A stretch of 13,976 nucleotides of DNA from JBCCMB01 sp039026555 (GCA_039026555.1 JBCCMB010000067.1:1-13976), one strand, 5' to 3'; numbered from the stretch's first letter, positions 1 through 6,438 are shown. Notes: generated by a model from the sequence alone, not told the origin. Translations and numbers: made by a program.

Positions 1-607
1 CTTCTAAGAGATCATCGACATAAATGGTGAAATCCACCTGCATGGTATGTCTGGGGCTATCATAGAAACGGCTGAGATAAAGCTTTTCATCCGACGCTAT
101 TTTCCTGTCGACCATCTCCTTAGGCGGCAGAGCGTATCGGCCAGCGAGGTAGGCGGCGACGAGTTTCGATTGTTGTTCAGCGAAATTCACAAGCGTCGGC
201 AGGGGCTGCGCCAAGGCCATGAAAAACAGATTGTCATAGCCCTGCTTCATCATGCGTTTGAACAATGGGAAGCGATTGTCTTTCGGCCGCAATTCGGGGT
301 CGTCGAAGAAGGGGAACGAGACCTTATCGCCCGTCGCCCAGACGATGGCGTCGATCGGCTCGCGCGAACCGTCGGCGAACACGACCTCTTCGCCGTCGAG
401 ACGTTCCAAAGCGCCCTTCACGTGAATGTCGCCGTAGCCCATGCGCGTCAAAAATTCTCCGGACACCGACGGATGCGCCTCTAAAGGTTCATGATCCGGT
501 TTTGGAAGCCCATAATCCTCCATCTTGCCGACATTCTTTTTGATGACGGAGCGCGCCAGCCATCTGGCCAATCGGCTGTGCATCCCCTCCGCGCCGTCAT
601 ACGCCAT
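1..607 (-). CDS. Flavin-containing monooxygenase-like protein, N-terminally truncated, runs off the window
   Basis: The visible 202 residues match the C-terminal half of class B flavoprotein monooxygenases: a 'YGLPKPDH' segment, 'HPSVSGEFLTRMGYGDI', the FAD-proximal 'VWATGDKVSFPFF' (the family's ATG motif) and 'FFMALAQPLPTLVNFAEQQSK'. Complete family members are roughly 430-500 residues and start with a GxGxxG FAD site followed by a GxSxxG NADPH site. Neither is present, because family similarity begins almost at the first residue. The ATG at 607 is well supported by GGGAGG six bases upstream. The frame stays open for about 75 bases further upstream but shows no FMO similarity, and no minus-strand frame at 600-1220 carries the missing half. 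The protein may be a decayed remnant, or a shortened gene still translated. Without both nucleotide-binding domains, monooxygenase activity is unlikely. The 3' end lies outside the window. Confidence 0.7.
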   Translation of the reverse strand, partial: MAYDGAEGMHSRLARWLARSVIKKNVGKMEDYGLPKPDHEPLEAHPSVSGEFLTRMGYGDIHVKGALERLDGEEVVFADGSREPIDAIVWATGDKVSFPFFDDPELRPKDNRFPLFKRMMKQGYDNLFFMALAQPLPTLVNFAEQQSKLVAAYLAGRYALPPKEMVDRKIASDEKLYLSRFYDSPRHTMQVDFTIYVDDLLE

Positions 608-649
608 ATCGACCTCCCACTCGCGCCGTCCCGTGTCCCCCAAGTAAAG

Positions 650-688
650 AGCGTATCGAGGGTGACGCAAGCGTCAACTTTTTTGACG
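650..688 (-). promoter_or_regulatory. Candidate promoter with TGACG inverted repeats upstream of the FMO-like gene
   Basis: On the minus strand TTGACG (677-672) and TACGCT (655-650) are 16 bases apart, a plausible -35/-10 pair about 43 bases before the ATG at 607. The -35 lies in a perfect 14-bp palindrome, TGACGCAAGCGTCA (663-676). A third half-site TTGACG follows at 683-688, making a second inverted pair with CGTCAA (672-677) over a 5-base spacer. This looks like an operator for a dimeric repressor, of TetR or MerR type for example, but no regulator gene is adjacent. The -10 match is weak. Confidence 0.4.
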
Positions 689-793
689 AGCGCCCTCGTC
701 TTGTTTGGTCGAGTTGTGCGAAGCTGAAAGCGAGCCGCAAAACGCTAGGATAAAGCTTTGACACACGGCGCAGCGCGCGTTTCTTTTTGCGCC

Positions 794-1222
794 ATGATCC
801 CGCAGCTGAAACTCCCTCGACTCAAGCTGGTTTGGGGCGATGATCCGCCCGCCGCCGCCATGGACGCGGCGGTCAATGAGACGCCGGCCAAATCCCCGAT
901 GTGGAAAAGGCTCATTGGTTGGGACAAACAAAAAGAGCGCCCACGTCCCTTTCTCGTTAGGCTATTGGCGTTAAGGCTTGGGTCCGCCATCAATTTGCTG
1001 ATCTGGTGCGTCGTCGTTGGGGCAGTCTTACAACTGGCGCAATTCAACCCGCTTGCGCCGGAGTTCAATGCGTCCGAAACCGCCGGAAGTGTCTGGTCGC
1101 AAGCCTGGGCGGCCGGCGCGTGGCTGGTCAAAATGGGCTGGCGTCCTGCGCTCACCGGGGCCGCGATCGTGCTGCCAATCTGGTTCGGCTGGCGCGTAAT
1201 CACCCTGCCGTTTCGGCGCTAA
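794..1222 (+). CDS. Small inner-membrane protein, probable DUF6460 family
   Basis: The 142-residue protein has a basic, soluble N-terminal part (residues 1-55, including 'KRLIGWDKQKERPRP'). Two hydrophobic segments follow, around 65-86 ('SAINLLIWCVVVGAVLQLAQF') and 115-137 ('TGAAIVLPIWFGWRVI'), separated by a polar loop. This two-helix layout and the C-terminal 'IVLPIW' resemble the alphaproteobacterial DUF6460 domain. The family match is from memory and the function is unknown. The start is uncertain. The ATG at 794 has no clear Shine-Dalgarno, whereas an in-frame TTG at 758 has AGGA seven bases before it and would add 12 residues. The gene is divergent from the FMO-like gene and ends three bases from the PII gene, which converges on it. 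Confidence 0.62.
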   Translation: MIPQLKLPRLKLVWGDDPPAAAMDAAVNETPAKSPMWKRLIGWDKQKERPRPFLVRLLALRLGSAINLLIWCVVVGAVLQLAQFNPLAPEFNASETAGSVWSQAWAAGAWLVKMGWRPALTGAAIVLPIWFGWRVITLPFRR

Positions 1223-1225
1223 AGA

Positions 1226-1567
1226 CTAGCTGAGCGCTGTTTGGTCACGCTCGCCCGTGCGGATACGGACGACGTCTGCAAGGCCAGTCACGAAAATCTT
1301 GCCGTCGCCGATTTTGCCAGTTCCGCCGGCGCGTTCGATCGCTTCAACCGCCGCTTCGCATTGAGACGAAGGCACCGCAACGTCGACGCGGATCTTCGGA
1401 ACTTCCTGAGTTTGATACTCCGCGCCGCGGTAAACTTCCGTCTGTCCGCGTTGACGCCCGAACCCCGTCACCTGCGTCGCCGTGATCCCGGACACGCCCA
1501 TCTCAGTCAGCGCCTCGCGAACCGCGTCATATTTGTGCGGACGAATGATCGCCGTAATCATACGCAT
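1226..1567 (-). CDS. Stand-alone PII protein from an internal start (nested in the fusion gene)
   Basis: The ATG at 1567 lies inside the fusion gene at the precise residue where ordinary PII proteins begin: 'MRMITAIIRPHKYDAVREAL' aligns without a gap to the E. coli GlnB N-terminus. GAGGAG (1574-1579) sits six bases before it, an almost ideal Shine-Dalgarno. Translation from here would give a normal 113-residue PII trimer subunit, and translation from 1729 the RHH-tethered form. Mixed trimers would then be possible. That both forms are made is inference. The alternative is that two separate overlapping genes were recently joined by loss of a stop codon. Confidence 0.55.
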   Translation of the reverse strand: MRMITAIIRPHKYDAVREALTEMGVSGITATQVTGFGRQRGQTEVYRGAEYQTQEVPKIRVDVAVPSSQCEAAVEAIERAGGTGKIGDGKIFVTGLADVVRIRTGERDQTALS

Positions 1568-1729
1568 GGGGTGCTCCTCATCATATTGCAGGCCGATATG
1601 CACAAGACGCCGGATCGCCTCGGATCGCGACGGCAAATCTTGCTGCTCGCGCCGCCAGGCGTCGACGACCCGGTTAAACTCTTTCGAAGCGACCAGCTGG
1701 ATGCGTTGATCAAGTTTATCCGACGACAC
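1226..1729 (-). CDS. Ribbon-helix-helix / PII nitrogen-regulatory fusion protein
   Basis: Residues 1-54 form a CopG/Arc-like ribbon-helix-helix DNA-binding domain: a short strand 'DQRIQLV', a helix 'EFNRVVDAWRREQ', then 'SRSEAIRRLVHIGL'. Residues 55-167 are a complete PII (GlnB/GlnK) protein. Counted from the internal Met, it has 'YRGAEY' at 46-51, so the T-loop Tyr falls exactly at the uridylylated position 51 of E. coli GlnB. 'TGKIGDGKIFV' (ATP site) and 'RIRTGE' follow. PII proteins sense 2-oxoglutarate and ATP/ADP and bind AmtB, glutamine synthetase-modifying enzymes or regulators. The GTG at 1729 is preferred for the long form because AGAGGAG lies six bases upstream. An upstream in-frame GTG at 1762 falls inside a repeat array. 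No amtB, glnA or glnD is nearby. The fusion could couple nitrogen or energy sensing directly to DNA binding. Confidence 0.8.
   Translation of the reverse strand: MSSDKLDQRIQLVASKEFNRVVDAWRREQQDLPSRSEAIRRLVHIGLQYDEEHPMRMITAIIRPHKYDAVREALTEMGVSGITATQVTGFGRQRGQTEVYRGAEYQTQEVPKIRVDVAVPSSQCEAAVEAIERAGGTGKIGDGKIFVTGLADVVRIRTGERDQTALS
1574..1579 (-). promoter_or_regulatory. Internal Shine-Dalgarno for PII
   Basis: GAGGAG on the minus strand lies six bases before the ATG at 1567 and within the codons for 'DEEHP' at the end of the ribbon-helix-helix linker. It supports independent initiation of the PII domain. Confidence 0.55.
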
Positions 1730-1759
1730 GCCTATCTCCTCTATCGGCCATTGCCGAAA

Positions 1760-1795
1760 CACTTACACCCAACCTACCACTTACACACTATACAC
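1760..1795 (-). repeat. Four-unit tandem 9-bp repeat, candidate operator of the RHH-PII gene
   Basis: Read on the minus strand, this stretch divides into four consecutive 9-mers: GTGTATAGT (1795-1787), GTGTAAGTG (1786-1778), GTAGGTTGG (1777-1769) and GTGTAAGTG (1768-1760). Units two and four are identical, unit one differs at three positions, and unit three is degenerate. The array ends about 31 bases before the GTG start. It contains TATAGT (1792-1787), a possible -10 box, although no convincing -35 was seen 16-18 bases upstream. Ribbon-helix-helix proteins commonly bind short tandem or inverted half-sites in their own promoters, so an autoregulatory operator is a reasonable guess. Confidence 0.5.
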
Positions 1796-1858
1796 GAAAT
1801 CCTTTTAATTGGCTCCCCCTACGGCGCCGATGGGTGTGGCGGGTCTGTAAACTAGCTT

Positions 1859-1872
1859 ATGGCGTCAGCCAT
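1859..1872. repeat. Short inverted repeat upstream of the SDR gene
   Basis: ATGGC-GTCA-GCCAT is a perfect 5-bp inverted repeat with a 4-base loop, ending 24 bases before the SDR start codon. It lies between the divergent PII and SDR genes and could be a leader hairpin or a weak operator. It is short enough to be chance. Confidence 0.25.
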
Positions 1873-1896
1873 TCTTGATGATAGGGAGAGCCCGCC

Positions 1897-2796
1897 GTGA
1901 ACGCCGATAAGCTTATGTTTAAAGACGATCTTCTCGCTGGAGAGCGCATTTTGGTGACCGGCGGCGGCACCGGACTAGGCAAGGAAATGGCCGGCGCATT
2001 TTCAAAGCTCGGCGCGACGGTTTACATATGCGGACGGCGTGGCGGGATATTGGAAGAGACCGCAAAAGAGCTGTCGGACACATATGGCGGCGAGGTTAAA
2101 TCCTTCGCCTGCGACATCCGGGCGCCGCAAGCTATTGAAGAGATGAATGACGCCATTTGGGCGGATGGCGGCGCGCTCACCGGCCTCATCAACAACGCCG
2201 CAGGAAATTTCATCTCGCGTACGGAAGACCTGTCCTCGCGCGGCTTCGACGCCATCGCCAACATCGTTTTCCATGGCACGTTCTACATGACGCACGATAT
2301 TGGCAAGCGCTGGATCCAAGAGGGCAAGCCGGGAAGCGTCGTTTCGATCCTCACCACTTGGATTTGGAATGGCGGGCCCTACACCGTTCCGTCCGCCATG
2401 TCGAAGTCCGCGATCAACACCATGACGCAGTCTCTGGCGGTCGAATGGGGCTCCTATAACATCCGCCTCAACGCTATCGCCCCGGGCCCCTTCCCGACCG
2501 AGGGCATGAGCGCGCGGCTAAACCCGGGCGATCAGCAAGGCGCGTATGAGGACATGTCCTCCAACCCGATGGGACGCGTGGGTGAGATGCATGAATTATG
2601 TAATCTCGCCGCTTTCTTGATGGGCCCAGGCGCGGAGTATGTGAACGGCCAAACCATCGCCATCGACGGCGCCGCCTATCAAGCGACGGGCGGCAATTTT
2701 TCCGGCTTGCGCAAATGGGATGACGCGCGCTGGGAACAGGTGAAAGCGATGATCAAATCGTCCAACGAAAAAGACCGCGCCAAAAGGACGACTTAG
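1897..2796 (+). CDS. SDR family oxidoreductase, 2,4-dienoyl-CoA reductase type
   Basis: This 299-residue classical-fold short-chain dehydrogenase has the cofactor site 'TGGGTGLG' (21-28), 'NNAAGNF' (99-105) and 'IAPGPFPTEG' (194-203). The usual YxxxK catalytic pair is replaced by Ser-x-x-x-Lys (S166, K170 in 'PSAMSK'), the arrangement known in 2,4-dienoyl-CoA reductases of the DECR1/peroxisomal type. Those enzymes use NADPH to reduce dienoyl-CoA intermediates so that unsaturated fatty acids can enter beta-oxidation. 'GRR' at 46-48, after strand 2, fits NADPH preference. The GTG at 1897 has AGGGAG seven to eight bases upstream. An ATG at 1915 is a possible alternative. No other beta-oxidation gene is adjacent, so the substrate is inferred from the family only. 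Confidence 0.82.
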   Translation: MNADKLMFKDDLLAGERILVTGGGTGLGKEMAGAFSKLGATVYICGRRGGILEETAKELSDTYGGEVKSFACDIRAPQAIEEMNDAIWADGGALTGLINNAAGNFISRTEDLSSRGFDAIANIVFHGTFYMTHDIGKRWIQEGKPGSVVSILTTWIWNGGPYTVPSAMSKSAINTMTQSLAVEWGSYNIRLNAIAPGPFPTEGMSARLNPGDQQGAYEDMSSNPMGRVGEMHELCNLAAFLMGPGAEYVNGQTIAIDGAAYQATGGNFSGLRKWDDARWEQVKAMIKSSNEKDRAKRTT

Positions 2797-2865
2797 CCGG
2801 CATGGCACGTAAATCTATAGTTAATGCAAATACAACAACTTAGAGTATAGCTCTTCAATCGACCT

Positions 2866-2901
2866 AAATGCATTTGCGCTATTGTCATGAACAGACAATA
2901 G
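2866..2901 (+). promoter_or_regulatory. Palindrome and stem-loop in the leader of the CheY-like pair
   Basis: AAATGCATTT (2866-2875) is a perfect 10-bp palindrome. Directly after it comes a perfect 8-bp stem, CTATTGTC (2879-2886) and GACAATAG (2894-2901), with a 7-base loop. The 3' arm reaches the AGAGG ribosome binding site of the gene starting at 2911. The loop begins a four-codon micro-frame, ATG to TAG (2887-2901), in frame with the gene. Either a translation-controlling hairpin or a protein-binding site is possible. No CtrA-type TTAA-N7-TTAA was found here. Confidence 0.35.
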
Positions 2902-2910
2902 AGGCGCTTC

Positions 2911-3807
2911 ATGCACGATCCCCGCAAACCTCGGAAGTTTGAACCGAATACGCTGTCCATTTTGATCGTCGACAGCAATCGGTTTAATCGCAATCTCCTC
3001 AGCGACATCGCGCGTGTCACCGGTATCATCAACGTCGCCTCCGCAAGCAATGAAGACACCGCGCTCTGGATGCTGAACGAGAAGATCTATGATCTTGTGA
3101 TCGGCGATTGGAGCCCGGTCAACGACATCAACATGCCGGCCTTCGTTCGCAAAATGCGTAAACTGCCGGAAAGCCGCGCGCGAAGACTGCCGTTCATTGC
3201 CGCGATCAGCGATTGTACGAAAGAAACCATAATCGCCGGCCGCGATGCTGGGATGGACGAATTTCTCGCCAAGCCGCTTTCGCCGGCGGCGCTGGAAGTT
3301 CGGCTGAAGATGGTCATCACAACGCCGCGACCCTTCGTCGACTCTAAAGTCTATGTCGGTCCCTGCCGCCGGCGGAAAAACCCCGCCGATTATTATGGTC
3401 CCAAACGTCGCGGCGCCGATGATATCAATGACTTTAAATCCATGGGCGACGGCCCGGTCACGCTCGACCAGAGCAATCCGCTGAGCGTGGCGCTTCATCG
3501 CGTCAACATCGCGTGCAAGCTGCTAAAAGCCAAAGGCGAGGACGCGCTGCCGGCGTTTGAGCAAGCAATCGCCCAAGCCCAACGGCTGGCGGCCGACAAC
3601 GCCGACCAACCGGTTGAGCAAGCTCTAAAGGCGTTTGAGGCTTATATGGTCTCCGCCACTCAAGCCCGCGCCGCCGACGACACCATCGTCCAGACGGCGT
3701 TGGCCACTTTGGCGCAGCTGATCGTGTTGCCGCTGGAAATGGCGGCGCCCCGCAAAACGGTCGCCGGCGCGCTGAGCGTCGCCATCAAACGCAAGCTTGC
3801 GGCATAG
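2911..3807 (+). CDS. CheY-like receiver protein with Arg-rich motif and helical C-terminal region (first of a pair)
   Basis: Residues 16-138 form a receiver domain: 'ILIVDSN' with D21, 'DLVIGDW' with the phospho-acceptor D66, switch residue around S100 and conserved K121 in 'LAKPLS'. The normal acidic pair is reduced to one Asp. After the domain comes 'FVDSKVYVGPCRRRK' and then 'ADYYGPKRR' (142-167), repeated almost exactly in the next gene. Residues 180-298 are Ala-rich and predicted helical with no recognised output domain. Caulobacter has CheY-like Cle proteins whose arginine-rich stretch binds c-di-GMP and which act on the flagellar motor. A similar role is possible here but is inference. 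AGAGG before the ATG supports the start, and only 12 bases separate this gene from its paralogue, so the two are probably co-transcribed. Confidence 0.75.
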   Translation: MHDPRKPRKFEPNTLSILIVDSNRFNRNLLSDIARVTGIINVASASNEDTALWMLNEKIYDLVIGDWSPVNDINMPAFVRKMRKLPESRARRLPFIAAISDCTKETIIAGRDAGMDEFLAKPLSPAALEVRLKMVITTPRPFVDSKVYVGPCRRRKNPADYYGPKRRGADDINDFKSMGDGPVTLDQSNPLSVALHRVNIACKLLKAKGEDALPAFEQAIAQAQRLAADNADQPVEQALKAFEAYMVSATQARAADDTIVQTALATLAQLIVLPLEMAAPRKTVAGALSVAIKRKLAA

Positions 3808-3819
3808 GAGCGCTAGATC

Positions 3820-4749
3820 ATGCTGAATGCGCTCCACGACGCCGCGTCGACGTCGATCCCGCCGGAAACTTGGCGGGATCTGACCGTCATGATCATCGAC
3901 CCCAATCATTACATGCGCGGCATCGTCGCCGACGCGCTTCGCCGCTTGAATATCGGCTCCATCATCTCGGCGCCCACCGCCGATGACGCGCGCGAGGCGG
4001 CGCACACGATCAAGCCCCAAATCATCATCGTGGATTGGGCGGCCGGCGGCATGTCCGGGTTGGAATACACCCGCTCCGTGCGCCGAAACGAACAAGGCGT
4101 CTTAAGAGAAACGCCGATCATTTTGCTGGCCTCGTCTGTCGCACACGACCAACTTATCGCGGCGCGCCAATCGGGCATCAATGAATTGCTGCTAAAGCCG
4201 GTGTCGGTCCGCGCCATGAAATCGCGTGTTGAAGAAGTTGTTCTACGGCCGCGCAAATTTATCGACAGTCGGCACTATGTCGGTCCGTGCCGTCGTCGCA
4301 AACAATCGGCGGATTATTATGGCCCCTGGCGACGCCTGGTGGACGAGCCGGGGATCAAACAAAATCCCATCCGCAGTCCGGAAGATCATTCGAAACTGCG
4401 GGCGATGGTCGCGCAACTTACCGATTATGCTGTCCAAGACGCAGACGACACCCGCATGGTGATCCGCGGCTTGTATAGACTTCTGGAGAAGAATTTGCCG
4501 TCGGTTGAGGAGCTAGAAGACGAGGTCTTATGCCGGGTGTGGCGTTCCGGGTTGCGCTATGTTGAAGGCGTCGGAATGACCGATTCTTATGATCCGGAAG
4601 TCATGCTGCGGCATTTCCAATCGATCGCGAACATTCTGGACATGCCCGACGACGCCTATCTCCATCGCGACTCGGTGGCCAAGGAATTGGAACGCTTGGT
4701 TACCAAAAGGATCCATTCGGTGGAGCAAACAGCGCGCGGCGCCGCCTAG
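3820..4749 (+). CDS. CheY-like receiver protein with Arg-rich motif (second of a pair)
   Basis: The 309-residue protein is paralogous to the preceding one. Its receiver domain occupies about 21-143, with 'VMIIDPN' (D27), 'IIIVDW' (phospho-acceptor D72), 'LLASS' at the switch position (about S105) and K126 in 'LLLKPVS'. As in its neighbour, the acidic pair is a single Asp followed by Pro-Asn. The linker motif 'FIDSRHYVGPCRRRK' and 'ADYYGPWRR' (147-172) is the best conserved part between the two. The C-terminal 135 residues are charged and helical but not alignable by eye with the neighbour, so the outputs have probably diverged. AGGAG overlapping the upstream stop serves as the ribosome binding site. 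The gene ends 13 bases from the convergent oxidoreductase gene. Confidence 0.75.
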   Translation: MLNALHDAASTSIPPETWRDLTVMIIDPNHYMRGIVADALRRLNIGSIISAPTADDAREAAHTIKPQIIIVDWAAGGMSGLEYTRSVRRNEQGVLRETPIILLASSVAHDQLIAARQSGINELLLKPVSVRAMKSRVEEVVLRPRKFIDSRHYVGPCRRRKQSADYYGPWRRLVDEPGIKQNPIRSPEDHSKLRAMVAQLTDYAVQDADDTRMVIRGLYRLLEKNLPSVEELEDEVLCRVWRSGLRYVEGVGMTDSYDPEVMLRHFQSIANILDMPDDAYLHRDSVAKELERLVTKRIHSVEQTARGAA

Positions 4750-4762
4750 TTGACGCCAACCC

Positions 4763-5743
4763 TTATCCATTTGGTCGAATGATCACTTTGCCGATGGCGC
4801 GCCGCTCCGTCAGCATCGCAAACGCCTCGCGCGCTTGATCGAGCGGAAATTCCGCGCAGATATGAGGCCTGGTTTCCCCAGCCTCCGCCCAGGCCCAAAT
4901 CTGCGCCATGTTTTCACGACCGCGCTCGGGAAATCTTCGGCCATATTCGCCCGCGCGCACGCCGACTACGGAGAAACCCTTAATCAGCGGCATGTTGGTC
5001 TTCACCTCCGAAATGCGGCCGGACGTGAAGCCGATCACGAGCAATCGCCCGTCAAAGCCGATACAACGCACGCTTTCGTCAAACACGTCGCCGCCAACCG
5101 GATCAAAGATAACGTCGGCGCCGCGTCCGCCGGTCAGCGCTTTGACCTTGTCTTTAAAACCGTGCTCCACATTGATCACATGGTCGGCGCCATAAACGGC
5201 GACCTGCGCCAGCTTCTCGTCGGATGCGGACGTCGCTATCACATTCGCCCCTAAGAGTTTGCCGACGTCCACCGCCGCCATGCCGACGCCCCCGGCAGCG
5301 CCATGCACCAGCAATGTCTCGCCCGCTTGCAAATTTCCGCGGCGCACCAAAGCGACATAGGCTGTCAGATAGGCGGCGGGATAGGCAGCCGCCTGCGGGA
5401 AGGAGAACGTTTCAGGTGCGGCGCTCAAACCCTCCACTGATACGATAGCGTATTCCGCAAAAGCTCCGGTTTTCGCGCCTCCCGCAACGCGATCGCCGAC
5501 GCGAAACGCATCTACGCCAGGCCCCAACGCATCCACAAAGCCGGCCAAATCCATACCCGGCGTAAACGGCGTCTCAGGTTTGAATTGGTATTCCCCCTTG
5601 CACATCAAAATGTCCGGGAAATTGACGCTGGCCGCCTCGACGCGCACGCGCAGCTCTCCGGGACCCGGTTCCGGTTTTGAAATCTCTTCAACGCGGATCG
5701 CCGACGCATCAGGCGTAATCGCCATACACCGAAGCGCTCTCAT
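4763..5743 (-). CDS. NADPH:quinone oxidoreductase-like MDR protein (zinc-free)
   Basis: The 326-residue medium-chain dehydrogenase/reductase has a GroES-like N-terminal domain ('ASVNFPDILMCKGEYQ', 'TPGMDLAGFV', 'FRVGDRVAG') and a Rossmann domain with 'VHGAAGGVG' (146-154). The Cys/His zinc ligands of alcohol dehydrogenases are absent, which places it with quinone oxidoreductase/zeta-crystallin-like enzymes. Those use NADPH to reduce quinones or related enones. 'GGDVFDESVRCIGFDGRLLVIGF' is typical of this group. The ATG at 5743 has a strong GGAGGAGG ribosome binding site. The frame is open 73 codons further upstream, but that extension has no family similarity. The physiological substrate cannot be told from sequence, and no operon partner is present. 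Confidence 0.85.
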   Translation of the reverse strand: MRALRCMAITPDASAIRVEEISKPEPGPGELRVRVEAASVNFPDILMCKGEYQFKPETPFTPGMDLAGFVDALGPGVDAFRVGDRVAGGAKTGAFAEYAIVSVEGLSAAPETFSFPQAAAYPAAYLTAYVALVRRGNLQAGETLLVHGAAGGVGMAAVDVGKLLGANVIATSASDEKLAQVAVYGADHVINVEHGFKDKVKALTGGRGADVIFDPVGGDVFDESVRCIGFDGRLLVIGFTSGRISEVKTNMPLIKGFSVVGVRAGEYGRRFPERGRENMAQIWAWAEAGETRPHICAEFPLDQAREAFAMLTERRAIGKVIIRPNG

Positions 5744-5944
5744 ACCGCCCTCCTCCCACCAGGATGGAGCCAAGACTAACGCGACGTCGAGAAATATCGC
5801 GGGCGCCGCAAGGACAGCTATGGCCGAATGGCGGCGGCGTTCATCTAAGGCCGTAGCGTACGATGTAAACTTCCTAATAAATGAGATTAGTTGCCTTAAA
5901 AGTGAATGATCGTCATGTTCGAATGGACTACAAGGATTACCGAT

Positions 5945-6343
5945 ATGAAAACCGCGTTTCAAATTGTCTTGATTGTCTCAAACATCGTTCCTTTGCTGAC
6001 GGGAATTTTGGTGGCCTTAAATGGCGCGGCGTTTTTCGTCGACGCCGATGCGATCGATGTTGGTTTCGACGCACAGATCCGAACCTATGCGGTTTGGTTC
6101 ACGGGGATTTTTCTTCTCAGCGTTTGGATAGCATTCAACATCGAAATCGCAGGACCGGTTTTGAAGATTGTCTTCACGCTCGTGGCGCTTGCGGGCTTGT
6201 CGCGCGTCTATGCGATGTACTCCCTCGGATCTTATCCGCCGCGAACCGTCGTCGCTGCGGGGATTGAGATCTTCACCCTCATTTTCATTCCCTGGCACGC
6301 GTATGTTTTGAAGAAGATGCGCAAGACGAAACCAGTGAGCTAA
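5945..6343 (+). CDS. DUF4345 family four-helix membrane protein
   Basis: The 132-residue protein has four hydrophobic segments at about 5-27, 47-65, 69-88 and 100-120. The layout and wording fit the DUF4345 family: 'GAAFFVDADAIDVGF', 'DAQIRTYAVWFTG', 'LAGLSRVYAMYSLGSYP'. No biochemical function is established for it. The ATG at 5945 has AAGGA eight bases before it. An in-frame ATG at 5906 would add 13 residues and lacks a ribosome binding site. The roughly 200 bases between this gene and the divergent oxidoreductase gene include an AT-rich patch (5863-5905) that may hold its promoter, but no clear box is visible. Confidence 0.75.
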   Translation: MKTAFQIVLIVSNIVPLLTGILVALNGAAFFVDADAIDVGFDAQIRTYAVWFTGIFLLSVWIAFNIEIAGPVLKIVFTLVALAGLSRVYAMYSLGSYPPRTVVAAGIEIFTLIFIPWHAYVLKKMRKTKPVS

Positions 6344-6350
6344 ACACTGA

Positions 6351-6427
6351 TGGCGACCCCGACAGGATTCGAACCTGTGACCTACAGATTAGGAATCTGT
6401 TGCTCTATCCTGCTGAGCTACGGGGCC
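6351..6427 (-). tRNA. tRNA-Arg(CCU)
   Basis: Read on the minus strand, the acceptor arms GGCCCCG and CGGGGTC pair with one G-U, followed by discriminator G and an encoded CCA (6353-6351). The D-arm GCTCAGCAGGATAGAGC, the anticodon stem ACAGA/TCTGT around loop TTCCTAA (anticodon CCT) and the T-arm with GGTTCGAATCC are all intact. This tRNA reads AGG codons. It lies directly after the chemotaxis operon on the same strand. Confidence 0.95.
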
Positions 6428-6438
6428 GCGCGGAATGG

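Noticed and set aside
600..1220. Search for a frameshifted N-terminal half of the monooxygenase upstream of 607.
   Set aside because: No minus-strand frame shows a GxGxxG or other FMO motif. The stretch is accounted for by the plus-strand membrane protein gene.
1241..1855. Plus-strand open frame of 204 codons opposite the RHH-PII gene.
   Set aside because: It is the antisense of an unmistakable PII protein, shows no family features and has no ribosome binding site.
2797..2910. Possible CtrA box near TTAATGCAAAT upstream of the receiver pair.
   Set aside because: The second half-site seven bases on is ACAA, not TTAA, so it does not fit the CtrA consensus.
2821..3498. Long minus-strand open frame (225 codons) opposite the first CheY-like gene.
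   Set aside because: It is antisense to a clear receiver domain, has no domain-like sequence and is rich in residues expected from mirrored GC-rich codons.
5744..5962. 73-codon N-terminal extension of the quinone oxidoreductase frame.
   Set aside because: It has no MDR similarity, while the ATG at 5743 has a GGAGGAGG site and the family's typical N-terminus.
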